A DNA stretch of 64,000 nucleotides from Clostridioides difficile_D (GTDB taxonomy: Bacteria; Bacillota; Clostridia; Peptostreptococcales; Peptostreptococcaceae): NCBI GenBank assembly GCA_945861085.1, contig OX244046.1:1612001-1676000 (forward strand), given 5' to 3'. Each line of letters opens with the position of its first letter. Within the stretch, counting starts at the first letter, position 1. Positions 7,640 to 16,703 of the stretch are shown here, one piece after another. Under the pieces are notes generated by a model that ran no database searches, was not told the origin of the DNA, and was given only the letters and a program-made list of their open reading frames with translations. Both the position numbers and the translations under genes were made by a program.

Positions 7640-8848
7640 ATGAAATCGATAGACGAGCAAATGCGAATAATTATGAAGGGTGTAGACGATTTAATAGATG
7701 AAAAAGAGTTAAGAGAAAAGCTTATTAAATCAGAAAAAGAAGGAAAACCTATGATAGTAAAATTGGGTCTAGACCCAAGTGCTCCAGATATACATTTAGG
7801 GCATACAGTAGTTCTTAGAAAGATGAAACAATTACAAGATTTAGGGCATCAAATAGTGATAATAATTGGAGATTTTACAGGAAAAATTGGAGACCCAACT
7901 GGAAAGTCTAAGGCTAGAAAAGCTTTAACAACAGAGCAAGTTCTTGCAAATGCAAAAACTTATGAAGAACAAATTTTCAAAGTTTTAGATAAAGAAAAAA
8001 CTATCGTAAGATTTAATAGTGAGTGGTTAGCTAAATTAAATTTTGAAGATGTAATAAAATTAGCTGCAACTATTACTGTTGCAAGAATGTTAGAAAGAGA
8101 AGATTTTAAAAAGAGATATGAAGGACAAATGCCGATATCAGTACATGAATTCTTCTATCCATTAATGCAAGCATATGATTCTATAGCATTAGAAGCTGAT
8201 ATAGAACTTGGAGGAACTGACCAAAGATTTAACTTACTAATGGGAAGATCATTACAAAGAGAATTTGGTATGGAGTCTCAAATAGTAATAATGATGCCTT
8301 TAATAGAAGGATTAGATGGAAAAGAGAAAATGAGTAAGAGTTTAGGTAACTACATTGGAATAGATGAAGAAGCAGGAATAATGTACCAAAAATCTATGGA
8401 AATTCCTGATGAGCTTATAATTAAATACTATAATTTAGTAACTGATGTTCATCCTGATGAAGTTAATAAAATAGAATCTCAGTTAAAAGAGGGTTCAGTA
8501 AACCCAAGAGATATAAAGATGAACTTAGCAAGAGAAATAGTAACATTATATCATGGAGAAGAATCTGCTAAAGAAGCTGAAGAAAGATTTAAATCTGTAT
8601 TCCAAAAAGGTCAAATACCTGAAGATATACAAACAATTCAAGCTAATGAAGATGGATTTGATTTAATTGAAGTATTAGTTGCTAATGAAATTGTTAAGAG
8701 TAAGAGTGAAGTTAGAAGATTAGCTTCTCAAGGTGGAATAAAGGTAAATGGTGAGAAAGTAGAGGACTTAAGTACTATTGTAAAAGAAAGTGAATTAGTT
8801 GTTCAAATAGGAAAGAAAAAATTTGTGAAAATTGAGCTAGTAAAATAA
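7640..8848 (+). CDS. tyrS: Tyrosyl-tRNA synthetase
   Basis: 402 residues, class I synthetase. The HIGH-type motif is HLGH near residue 52. KMSKS appears complete at about residue 231. An S4 RNA-binding domain closes the protein (SKSEVRRLASQGGIKVNG). The sequence type (short ATP-site spacing, VVLRKMKQLQDLGHQ) is that of the TyrZ-like bacterial subgroup. AGGAGG lies 8 bases before ATG. Expression is governed by the Tyr T-box directly upstream. Confidence 0.97.
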   Translation: MKSIDEQMRIIMKGVDDLIDEKELREKLIKSEKEGKPMIVKLGLDPSAPDIHLGHTVVLRKMKQLQDLGHQIVIIIGDFTGKIGDPTGKSKARKALTTEQVLANAKTYEEQIFKVLDKEKTIVRFNSEWLAKLNFEDVIKLAATITVARMLEREDFKKRYEGQMPISVHEFFYPLMQAYDSIALEADIELGGTDQRFNLLMGRSLQREFGMESQIVIMMPLIEGLDGKEKMSKSLGNYIGIDEEAGIMYQKSMEIPDELIIKYYNLVTDVHPDEVNKIESQLKEGSVNPRDIKMNLAREIVTLYHGEESAKEAEERFKSVFQKGQIPEDIQTIQANEDGFDLIEVLVANEIVKSKSEVRRLASQGGIKVNGEKVEDLSTIVKESELVVQIGKKKFVKIELVK

Positions 8849-8851
8849 AAT

Positions 8852-8904
8852 AAAAGCAAGTTCATTGAGTATAAAAGTATAATCAATGAGCTTGCTTTTT
8901 TATT
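8852..8904. terminator. Bidirectional terminator between tyrS and pgdA
   Basis: AAAAGCAAG-TTCATTGA pairs with TCAATGAGCTTGCTTTT with one bulged base. Runs of A and T on the two sides allow it to end both convergent genes. Confidence 0.85.
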
Positions 8905-9784
8905 ATATTAAAGTTTTAAATTGATAACCATTGTCTTTAAAATATGTTATAATTTGGTCTAATGAATTCACTGTCTCTTGCTTGCCATAAGTATCATGCA
9001 TTAAAAGAACGACCATTTCTTTACCTTCAGAAGATTTTTTTGCATGTTCAAATAATTCTTGAGCATTTTTCTTTTTACCTTCTGCATCAGCATTTAGAGC
9101 ATTCCAATCGATTGATGCCATGTTTTTCTCTTTTAAGTAGTTTCCTAGAGGCTCCATATTTTTCCATGACATATATCCACCTGGGCATCTAACTACGTTT
9201 GAGGAAAAATTCTTTCCTAAAACTTTTTTCATGGCTTCATCAGTTTTGTTGAGTTCATTTACGAATGTGTCAAGATTTAAACTTCTGCCGGGATATAGTT
9301 TTTTATAGTCATGAGTATAAGAGTGATGAGCTATTGCATTTCCTTCATCAAATGTTCTTTTTAAAATTTCATTAGCTCCTTTTCTTTCAAGAGAATCACC
9401 TTTAATGAAGAAAGTTCCTCTAACATCATGTCTTTTCAAGATATCTAGAACCTGTGGAGTATTAGTAGTAGATGGTCCATCATCAAATGTAAGAAAGACT
9501 ATCTTTTCTCCATTGTTTGAATAGTCATATTTGCTAAGTTTGTCCCAAACTAATTTTGCATCATATCCATATTTTTTTGCGGCTTCTTTTTTTGCCCCAA
9601 TAATAGGTTCATTTTTTTCTTTTTCAATTCTTTCTTTTTCTAATCTTTCGGCTTTAAGTCTTTCTTGAGTTTCTTTAATTTCTTTTTTTCTAGACATATC
9701 CGCCCATGCCATAGAAAAAATACCAATAACTATTACAACAATTATAGTAAGTGTAACAGTTTTCTTTTTTCTTTTTTTTACCAT
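8903..9784 (-). CDS. pgdA: Peptidoglycan/polysaccharide deacetylase, NodB family (PgdA-like)
   Basis: The start at 9784 gives a 293-residue membrane-anchored protein: a basic N-terminus, one TM segment (about 11-30), then a charged coiled linker rich in Glu/Lys/Arg. The NodB domain follows with TFDDGPS (catalytic and metal Asp), HSYTHD (metal His pair), the RCPGG segment and LMHDT near the end. GGGGG lies 12 bases upstream, a slightly long spacing. From knowledge of C. difficile, the deacetylase at this position is the constitutive N-acetylglucosamine deacetylase responsible for basal lysozyme resistance. A second NodB protein (PdaV) is at 50624. Confidence 0.88.
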   Translation of the reverse strand: MVKKRKKKTVTLTIIVVIVIGIFSMAWADMSRKKEIKETQERLKAERLEKERIEKEKNEPIIGAKKEAAKKYGYDAKLVWDKLSKYDYSNNGEKIVFLTFDDGPSTTNTPQVLDILKRHDVRGTFFIKGDSLERKGANEILKRTFDEGNAIAHHSYTHDYKKLYPGRSLNLDTFVNELNKTDEAMKKVLGKNFSSNVVRCPGGYMSWKNMEPLGNYLKEKNMASIDWNALNADAEGKKKNAQELFEHAKKSSEGKEMVVLLMHDTYGKQETVNSLDQIITYFKDNGYQFKTLI

Positions 9785-10200
9785 GATTACAGCATTCCCC
9801 CTTTTGTCGAACTGTATCAAAAATATATTACAATTATATCGAAGAACGTAGAAAAAGTAAACCGACAAAGTTGTAACTAAGATAACTAAAATGTAACTTA
9901 TATGACATTATTTGCATAGTATTAAAGTATCATAGATATTAAAATTATCTATAAAAAAATTTAGTATAAGTAAAAAAGATATAAAAAATATAAAAATTTA
10001 TTAAAAAGGTGTTTACAAAAAATGATTAATATATTACTGTTAAATAGTGGATACAAATTTGAGCTCAAAATGGATATAAATTTAGATTTAAAATACTGAA
10101 AAAATTTACTATATTAATTTATAGTAATGCTTATAGAAAAACTCTCTTGCTGTTTAGGGGGTTTATAATTTTGCAAAAAAATAAAAAGGAGGGGGCTTTA
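9785..10200. other. Intergenic region between divergent pgdA and EamA genes
   Basis: AT-rich and without a credible gene. It contains a perfect 12-base palindrome TTTGAGCTCAAA (10058-10069), flanked by two near-identical TGGATAYAAATTT words (about 10048 and 10071). These could be a regulator site. Promoters for the two divergent genes should lie here, but none was clear enough to call. Confidence 0.5.
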
Positions 10201-11115
10201 TTGAAAAAATACTTTGGAGAAATAGGACTAATATTTATAGCAATTATATGGGGAAGTGGCTTTGTAGCAACCCAATTTGCATTAGACGGTGGGCTTACAC
10301 CTCTACAAATTATAACTTTAAGATTTTTCTTGGCTGCTGTAATTATGAATTTTCTGTTTTTTAAACAGATTCGTGCCAATATGGGAAAAAAATTATTAAA
10401 AGCAGGAGGACTTTTAGGAATATTTTTATTTCTAGCCTTCACAGTACAAACCATTGGACTTATGTACACTACACCATCCAAGAATGCATTTATAACAGCA
10501 GCAAATGTTGTAATAGTTCCATTCATAGGATTCATAATTTATAGAAGGAAACTTGATAAGATAGGAATAATAAGTAGTTTAGTAGCTCTTATAGGGATAG
10601 GAATACTTTCTTTAGAAGCAGATTTCTCTATTAATTTTGGAGATTTACTAACACTTATATGCTCATTAGGATTTGCATTTCATATATTCTTTACAAGTGA
10701 GTTTGCAAAAGATAACAATCCAATGGCATTGACAGCTGTTCAATTTACTGTAGCGTTTTTAATGTCTTTAATAGTTCAAACATTTGCAGGTCAATTAAAA
10801 ATGGAAGCTGAATTATCTGGTTATATGGGAACTATGTACCTAGCTGTATTTAGTACTACAATTGGATTTTTGTTTCAAACTATATGTCAAAAAAGAGTTG
10901 ATGGAACTAGGACAGCTATAATATTATCCACAGAAGCTGTATTTGGTACTATATTTTCTATAATAATTCTAAAGGAACTTATTACAGCAAAATTGGTTAT
11001 TGGTAGCATCTTGATATTTGTTGCAATCATAACAGCAGAAACTAAATTATCTTTTTTAAAGAGCAAAAAAGTGAAACTTAAAGACTCAAAAGAGTCTTCA
11101 TTAGAAAGTATTTAA
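10201..11115 (+). CDS. EamA/DMT-family transporter
   Basis: TTG at 10201 has AAGGAGGGGG 6 bases upstream. The 304-residue protein has about ten membrane segments in two EamA repeats. The first begins IGLIFIAIIWGSGFVATQFAL with the family's W-G-S motif; the second ends STEAVFGTIFSIIILKE, with the conserved E-P/A-V region. The family exports amino acids, metabolites or drugs; the substrate cannot be told. The C-terminus is short, charged and cytoplasmic. Confidence 0.85.
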   Translation: MKKYFGEIGLIFIAIIWGSGFVATQFALDGGLTPLQIITLRFFLAAVIMNFLFFKQIRANMGKKLLKAGGLLGIFLFLAFTVQTIGLMYTTPSKNAFITAANVVIVPFIGFIIYRRKLDKIGIISSLVALIGIGILSLEADFSINFGDLLTLICSLGFAFHIFFTSEFAKDNNPMALTAVQFTVAFLMSLIVQTFAGQLKMEAELSGYMGTMYLAVFSTTIGFLFQTICQKRVDGTRTAIILSTEAVFGTIFSIIILKELITAKLVIGSILIFVAIITAETKLSFLKSKKVKLKDSKESSLESI

Positions 11116-11123
11116 TAGGACAA

Positions 11124-11226
11124 TTATTTCCTAATTAATCGAATAAATTATATATTATGTAGAAATTTGACATCAAAACTTGGTTGATACTGATGTTTCA
11201 AAGTGATAAAATTAATTAGGAAATAA
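11124..11226 (+). repeat. Nested inverted repeat downstream of the EamA gene
   Basis: TTATTTCCTAATTAAT (11124-11139) and ATTAATTAGGAAATAA (11211-11226) are perfect 16-base inverted copies. Inside are ACATCA and TGATGT as a second inverted pair. The outer 3' arm is followed by ATTTTATTTTT. It may be an oversized terminator or a small palindromic element. It lies immediately before the sigma-B-type promoter. Confidence 0.7.
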
Positions 11227-11239
11227 ATTTTATTTTTAG

Positions 11240-11266
11240 TGTTTAAACTACAAAGCCCGGGGTATA
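11240..11266 (+). promoter_or_regulatory. Sigma-B-type promoter of reverse rubrerythrin
   Basis: GTTTAA (11241-11246), a 13-base spacer and GGGTAT (11260-11265) match the Bacillus general-stress consensus exactly. Read as the C. difficile consensus, TGTTT-N15-GGGTATA also fits. CTACAA and TTGTAG form an inverted pair around the -10 region. Confidence 0.8.
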
Positions 11267-11337
11267 TATATTCTTGTAGCAAGTTATTAAACTTAAAAAT
11301 AAAAAATTAATTATATAAAATTGGGAGGAAATTAATT

Positions 11338-11883
11338 ATGAAAAAATTTGTTTGTACAGTATGTGGATATATACATGAAGGAGATGCTGCACCAGCACAA
11401 TGTCCAGTATGTAAAGTTGGAGCTGACAAGTTTGAAGAAATGAAAGGCGAAATGGTTTGGGCTGATGAACATAGAATAGGAGTAGCTCAAGGTGTAGATG
11501 CAGAAATAATTGAAGGATTAAGAGCTAACTTTACTGGTGAATGTACAGAAGTAGGAATGTATTTAGCAATGAGTAGACAAGCTGATAGAGAAGGTTATCC
11601 AGAAGTAGCAGAGGCTTATAAGAGAATAGCTTTTGAAGAAGCTGAGCATGCTGCTAAATTTGCAGAACTTCTTGGAGAAGTTGTAGTTGCAGATACAAAA
11701 GAAAACTTAAGAGTTAGAGTTGATGCTGAGTATGGTGCAACTGATGGAAAATTAAAATTAGCTAAGAGAGCTAAAGAATTAGGATTAGATGCTATACATG
11801 ATACAGTTCATGAAATGTGTAAAGACGAAGCTAGACATGGAAAAGCATTCTTAGGATTATTAAACAGACATTTTGGAAAATAA
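11338..11883 (+). CDS. rbr: Reverse rubrerythrin
   Basis: 181 residues. The rubredoxin-like Fe site is at the N-terminus (CTVCGYIHEGDAAPAQCPVC at residues 6-25) and the diiron ferritin-like four-helix domain follows. Its Glu and His ligands are in EVGMYLA, EEAEHA and CKDEARHG. This order is the reverse of classical rubrerythrin. Clostridial reverse rubrerythrins use NADH-derived electrons to reduce O2 and H2O2 in the cytoplasm. GGGAGG precedes ATG. The perfect sigma-B-type promoter upstream fits a general-stress and oxygen-tolerance role. Confidence 0.95.
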   Translation: MKKFVCTVCGYIHEGDAAPAQCPVCKVGADKFEEMKGEMVWADEHRIGVAQGVDAEIIEGLRANFTGECTEVGMYLAMSRQADREGYPEVAEAYKRIAFEEAEHAAKFAELLGEVVVADTKENLRVRVDAEYGATDGKLKLAKRAKELGLDAIHDTVHEMCKDEARHGKAFLGLLNRHFGK

Positions 11884-11901
11884 TAATTAAAACAATAGAT
11901 T

Positions 11902-11931
11902 AAAAGGAGAAACTTTGGTTTCTCCTTTTTT
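11902..11931 (+). terminator. Terminator after reverse rubrerythrin
   Basis: AAAAGGAGAAAC pairs with GTTTCTCCTTTT around a four-base loop and ends in a T run. Confidence 0.92.
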
Positions 11932-11974
11932 AAATTATACAAATAAACTGCTGTGATAAAAGGATGGAGATAAT

Positions 11975-13123
11975 ATGAAGTCAGTATCTGTTAGGAGTTG
12001 TAAAACTTACAATTATGAAGAGGTAAAGTTATCTATTGAAAAAAATTTAGAGGATATTGGTGGTATAGATAAGTTTGTTAAAAAAGGAAGTAAAGTACTT
12101 ATAAAACCAAATTTATTGATGAAAAAAAAGCCTGAAGAAGCTACAACCACACATCCTATGGTTGTAAGAGTTGTATGTGAAAAGCTTTTAGAGTTAAATT
12201 GTGACATTACAATAGCAGATAGTCCTGGTGGTCCATATAGTCAAAGTTCTCTTAAGAGTATTTATAAGGCATCTGGAATTGAAACAGTATCAAATGAGTT
12301 GGGTATCAAGTTAAATTATGATGTTTCAGATGTTAAGATACATAGTGAAAAAGCATATGTTCTAAAATATATGGATATTATTAAACCAATAGTAGATGCA
12401 GATTACATAATAAATCTTTGTAAATTAAAGACACATGTAATGGCAACTTTTACTGGTGGTACAAAAAACTTATATGGATGTATAGCTGGCTTGAAAAAAG
12501 CAGAAATACATTATAGATTTCCTACAGAAGAATTGTTTTGTGAAAATGTACTTTTAGATATTTGTGATTATGTAAAGCCAACATTGACAATTATGGATGG
12601 GATAGTAGGTATGGAAGGTGATGGACCTTCAGCTGGAACTACTCGAGAAATAGGTGTCTTATTAGCATCACAAAATCCGTATGCCATAGATGTTGTTGCA
12701 TGTAAAATTATAAACTTACTTCCAAATAGAGTTGCTACAATTAGAGGGGCTATTAAAAGAGGGTATATACAAGAAGATTTTTCAGATATTGAGATTTTAG
12801 GTGAAGACATAAATGATTTAATTATAAAAGACTATAAGGTTCCAAATGTAAGTAAAGATTTAAGACTATTTTCTGTAAAACTACCAAAATTTTTAAATGA
12901 ACCTATTTCAAAGCTTATAACACCAAAGCCTGTGGTTAGATTTCAAGATTGTATAAAATGTGGAAAATGTAAGGAAGCTTGCCCTGCAAATACTATAGAA
13001 ATGGGAGATAAGGGTGCGATTATAGACCTAAGTAAATGTATAAGATGTTACTGTTGCCATGAACTTTGTCCTAAAAAGGCTATTGATGTCAAACGTAATT
13101 TTGTATTTAAGTATGTAAAATAA
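11975..13123 (+). CDS. DUF362 protein with C-terminal 2[4Fe-4S] ferredoxin domain
   Basis: 382 residues. Positions 1-300 are the DUF362 domain (VLIKPNLL, ADSPGGPYS, NLCKLKTH, GCIAGLKK). Two Cys clusters follow near 325-365: CIKCGKCKEACP and CIRCYCCHELCP, each of the CxxCxxCxxxCP form that binds a [4Fe-4S] cluster. Such proteins are probable iron-sulfur redox or maturation proteins; no reaction has been assigned. It sits between two unrelated genes and seems to have its own ribosome site (GGATGGAG). Confidence 0.87.
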   Translation: MKSVSVRSCKTYNYEEVKLSIEKNLEDIGGIDKFVKKGSKVLIKPNLLMKKKPEEATTTHPMVVRVVCEKLLELNCDITIADSPGGPYSQSSLKSIYKASGIETVSNELGIKLNYDVSDVKIHSEKAYVLKYMDIIKPIVDADYIINLCKLKTHVMATFTGGTKNLYGCIAGLKKAEIHYRFPTEELFCENVLLDICDYVKPTLTIMDGIVGMEGDGPSAGTTREIGVLLASQNPYAIDVVACKIINLLPNRVATIRGAIKRGYIQEDFSDIEILGEDINDLIIKDYKVPNVSKDLRLFSVKLPKFLNEPISKLITPKPVVRFQDCIKCGKCKEACPANTIEMGDKGAIIDLSKCIRCYCCHELCPKKAIDVKRNFVFKYVK

Positions 13124-13175
13124 TGTATAATATTATATGAGTCTAGATAAATGAAAAGTATAAAGGAGAAACAAG

Positions 13176-14441
13176 ATGATTTTAATTAAAAATGGTAGAG
13201 TAATAGACCCTAAAAGTCAAAGAGATGAGAATGTTGACTTAATAATAAAAGAAAATAAAATTTATAAAATAGGTAAGTTTGATGAAAGTGATGAATATGA
13301 AAAAGTAATAGATGCTAGTGATAATGTAGTTGCACCAGGTTTAGTAGATGTTCATGTACACTTTAGAGACCCAGGACTTACATATAAAGAAGATATAGAG
13401 AGTGGAGCTAAAGCTGCTGCTAGAGGTGGATTTACAACAGTTATATGTATGGCAAATACGAATCCAATTGTAGATAATGAAGATACTTTTAACTATGTTA
13501 AAGAAAAGTCAAAGAATGCATGTATAAATGTTTTACAAGCAGCAGCTATAACTAAAGGCTTTGAAGGGAAAGAGCTAGTTGATATGGAAACTCTTAAAAA
13601 AGCTGGTGTACCAGGATTTACTGATGATGGATTACCTTTAATGGATAGTAATCTAATTATGGAAGCAATGATTAAGGCAAAAGAGTTGGATGTACCACTT
13701 AGTTTTCATGAAGAAGACCCTTCTTTAGTTGGAAATCCAGGTGTAAATGCAGGAAAGATAGCTTCAGAACTTGGTTTAAAAGGTGCATCAACTGTAGCAG
13801 AAGATGTTATGGTAGCTAGAGACTGTATGTTGGCATTAAAGACTGGTGCTAAGGTTGATATACAACATATAAGTTCTGGGGTATCTGTTGATATGGTTAG
13901 ATTTGCAAAATATCTGGGTGCAAATGTAGTTGCAGAGGCTGCACCGCATCACTTTACATTGACAGAGGAAGATGTATTAGTGTTTGGAACAAATGCAAAA
14001 ATGAATCCACCCCTAAGAAGTAAGTGGGACAGAGATAAGATTATAGAAGGATTGAATGATGGTACTATTGAAATAATAGCAACAGACCATGCACCTCATA
14101 GTAAAGAAGAAAAAGACAGAGAGTTTATAAAAGCTCCAAGTGGAATTATTGGGCTTGAGACTTCTCTATCTCTTGGAATAACAAATTTAGTGCATAAAAA
14201 TCATCTTAGCATGATGCAGTTAATAGAAAAAATGTCTACAAACCCTGCAAAATTATACAATTTGAATATTGGATTTATAGAAGAAGGGGCAGTAGCAGAT
14301 ATTGTTATATTCAACCCTGAAGAAGAATGGACAGTTGAAAGCTTTGTTTCTAAAGCTGATAATTCACCATTTAAAGGGGAATCTTTATATGGAAAGGTTA
14401 ATTATACAATATGTAATGGAGAGATTGTATATAACGCTTAA
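13176..14441 (+). CDS. pyrC: Dihydroorotase
   Basis: 421 residues, class I amidohydrolase of de novo pyrimidine synthesis (carbamoyl-aspartate to dihydroorotate). The metal site DVHVHFRDPG is near residue 58, and the FTDDG, ISSG and ATDHAPHS segments are in place. The last of these carries the catalytic Asp. AAAGGAG precedes ATG. No other pyr gene is adjacent. Allantoinase-like relatives share the fold, but the motif set fits dihydroorotase better. Confidence 0.92.
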   Translation: MILIKNGRVIDPKSQRDENVDLIIKENKIYKIGKFDESDEYEKVIDASDNVVAPGLVDVHVHFRDPGLTYKEDIESGAKAAARGGFTTVICMANTNPIVDNEDTFNYVKEKSKNACINVLQAAAITKGFEGKELVDMETLKKAGVPGFTDDGLPLMDSNLIMEAMIKAKELDVPLSFHEEDPSLVGNPGVNAGKIASELGLKGASTVAEDVMVARDCMLALKTGAKVDIQHISSGVSVDMVRFAKYLGANVVAEAAPHHFTLTEEDVLVFGTNAKMNPPLRSKWDRDKIIEGLNDGTIEIIATDHAPHSKEEKDREFIKAPSGIIGLETSLSLGITNLVHKNHLSMMQLIEKMSTNPAKLYNLNIGFIEEGAVADIVIFNPEEEWTVESFVSKADNSPFKGESLYGKVNYTICNGEIVYNA

Positions 14442-14473
14442 TCTATGGTTATTTTTTAAAGGCAGTGAATACA

Positions 14474-15340
14474 ATGATTGAGAGTAAAAGACTATATATT
14501 AGAAAAATGAATCATAATGACTTTAAGGAAATAAGCAAAATGCTACAAGATGTAGAGGTAATGTATGCATGGGAGCATGCTTTTTCAAATGAAGAAGTTA
14601 TAGAATGGATTGATAAAAACATACAAAGATATGAGGATGATGGATATGGATATTTTATTGCCATAGACAAGGAGATAGATGATGTAGTTGGACAAATAGG
14701 TCTTATAAAGCAAGATATAGGCTTAGGAATAGTATATATAATAAAGAAAGAATACTGGAAGCAAGGATATGCCACTGAAGGTGCTACTATGTGTGTAGAT
14801 TATGCTATTAAAAATTTAAATGCAAATACTTTAGTAGCAGACATAAGACCTGAAAATACGACCTCTATAAATGTAGCAAAAAGGCTAGGTATGAAAAAAA
14901 TATCAGAGTATGATAAGATTTACAAAGGAAAAGTAATGAAACATGATATTTATCAATTAGAAGTAACTGGATTAACTACAAAAATTGTTGAAATATTAGA
15001 CTATAATCCAAATTGGAAGTATGAGTTTGAAAAATTAAAGTGTACACTATAAAATATATTAGGAGGTTCAATTTTAAAAATAGAACATGTTGGTAGTACA
15101 TCTATTGAAGGGCTTTCAGCAAAGCCAAGATTGGATGTCGATTAGTAATTGAAAACTATAGTTATTTAAATGAGGCTATAGGTAAACTAGAAAAATCAGG
15201 GTATGGAAATCTTAAGACTAAATACAGATAAAGTTAAAGAGTATTCTAATTTAAAGAAAAAACTAGCAAAACTTTATAGGTATGATGTTAACTCTTACTG
15301 TGATAATAAAACAGATTTTATAAGAGAGATAATAGACTAG
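14474..15340 (+). pseudogene. GNAT acetyltransferase-GrpB (UPF0157) fusion, GrpB half broken
   Basis: An intact GNAT domain (about 165 residues; WKQGYATEGA acetyl-CoA loop, TTSINVAKRLGM) runs from ATG 14474. It is followed by the start of a GrpB domain (VEILDYNPNWKYEFEKLK). A stop at 15050 cuts it. Downstream, other frames carry unmistakable GrpB pieces: IEHVGSTSIEGLSAKPRLDVD near 15078-15145, seen as two adjoining motifs; LVIENYSYLNEAIGKLEKSGY; and the C-terminal YSNLKKKLAKLYRYD...FIREIID up to 15340. Several frameshifts and loss of the middle of the domain are needed to explain this. The acetyltransferase half may still be made. Confidence 0.82.
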
Positions 15341-15348
15341 AAATTAAA

Positions 15349-15412
15349 TAACGCACTACTATATTTGAAAAAGATTAATCTCTTAATCAATCATATATAA
15401 TAGTGCGTTATA
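15349..15412. terminator. Strong bidirectional hairpin
   Basis: TAACGCACTACTATAT pairs with ATATAATAGTGCGTTA (one mismatch). An inner hairpin GATTAA/TTAATC sits in the loop. It separates the plus-strand pseudogene from the convergent ABC operon. Confidence 0.7.
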
Positions 15413-15468
15413 TATTTAAGTATGTTCTATATATGCAAATCTAAAAATCACAAATCTTTATATAACAT

Positions 15469-16701
15469 CTACTTATAAATTGCCTTTATAGGGTCTAGTT
15501 TAGAGGCTTTAAAGGCTGGTATCAGACCAAATACAACTCCAGTTAATATAGTAGCTACAATTGCATAAAATAAGCTATTTAAGCTAGGAATGGCCTCAAA
15601 TCCGATATATTTAGAAACATAGTTGGTAGCAGTAAATCCAACTATAGTTCCTAAAATTCCACCACATACTGTTATAAAAACAGCTTCAACTAAAAATTGA
15701 AATAATATAGACCTAGGTTTTGCACCAATAGCACGTCTTATACCAATTTCTCTTTGTCTTTCCATAACAGATACATACATTATATTCATTACACCAATAC
15801 CACCAACAAACATTGCAACTACAGTTATTATAGATACATATTTGTTTACATTAGAATTAATGCTTTCAAGATAAGCTGTTTGCTCAGTTGGGTCTGGTGT
15901 AGTATAAGAACCATTGATACCAGGGTGCATCTCATATAATTTAGCTATAACATTGTTTGCAACTTCATTTACATTATAACCTTTAGAAGACACTAAGTCT
16001 AACTGATAAATTTCGTTTGAATAAGAATTTTGACTCATTAAACTGTCAAAAGCCTTTTTGGGTATAAGGGAAGTAGTAAATTGCATATCTTGATATCCTC
16101 CAAAAAATCCTCCAGCTTGGTTTTGCTGAGAATCATCTAATACCCCTATTATTTCAAATATAGTTCCATTTATGTTGATACCATGACCTAACGCATCTTC
16201 TGGATTTTCAAAAATTTCACTTGTACTTTGTAATGTAAGTAAAATTACTTTTCTTTTTTCATCATCTAAAGAAAAATCTCTACCACAAATTAAATTTATT
16301 TTAGAATCTTTTTTTACTGGTCCAACATCAACATACGCAGTTTTTTTATCAAAAGATGCTTGTGAAGAGTAAGTTGAATCAAGATTAAATCCATCTCTTG
16401 AAGGAGCGATTCTTTCTACTCCTTCAACAAATGATAATTCTTCTAAGTCTTTTGCATTAAACGGTTTTAAAAATATACTCATATCATCAGTAAGACCTGT
16501 GTTATCAGCTGATTCAAATGAAATAGTAGTTTTATTAGGGTTTACATTATTTACAGATTTCTTAATTTCTTTTTGAAATCCATTACCTATAGAACTAACA
16601 AGTATTACTGAAGTTATTCCTATTATAATCCAGAGTAAAGCTACGAAGACACGAAGCTTGTGACCTTTTAAATTAGCCAAAGAATTTTTTAATAAACTCA
16701 T
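15469..16701 (-). CDS. MacB-like ABC transporter permease
   Basis: 410 residues. One TM helix near 15-40 (LRVFVALLWIIIGITSVILVSSIG) is followed by a large extracytoplasmic MacB periplasmic-core domain (about 45-275). Three C-terminal TM helices form an FtsX domain with the signature MYVSVMERQREIGIRRAIGA. MacB-type permeases work by mechanotransmission with an adaptor rather than as channels. The gene follows the ATPase by 2 bases and is the last of the minus-strand export operon. Confidence 0.92.
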   Translation of the reverse strand: MSLLKNSLANLKGHKLRVFVALLWIIIGITSVILVSSIGNGFQKEIKKSVNNVNPNKTTISFESADNTGLTDDMSIFLKPFNAKDLEELSFVEGVERIAPSRDGFNLDSTYSSQASFDKKTAYVDVGPVKKDSKINLICGRDFSLDDEKRKVILLTLQSTSEIFENPEDALGHGININGTIFEIIGVLDDSQQNQAGGFFGGYQDMQFTTSLIPKKAFDSLMSQNSYSNEIYQLDLVSSKGYNVNEVANNVIAKLYEMHPGINGSYTTPDPTEQTAYLESINSNVNKYVSIITVVAMFVGGIGVMNIMYVSVMERQREIGIRRAIGAKPRSILFQFLVEAVFITVCGGILGTIVGFTATNYVSKYIGFEAIPSLNSLFYAIVATILTGVVFGLIPAFKASKLDPIKAIYK

Positions 16702-16703
16702 GA

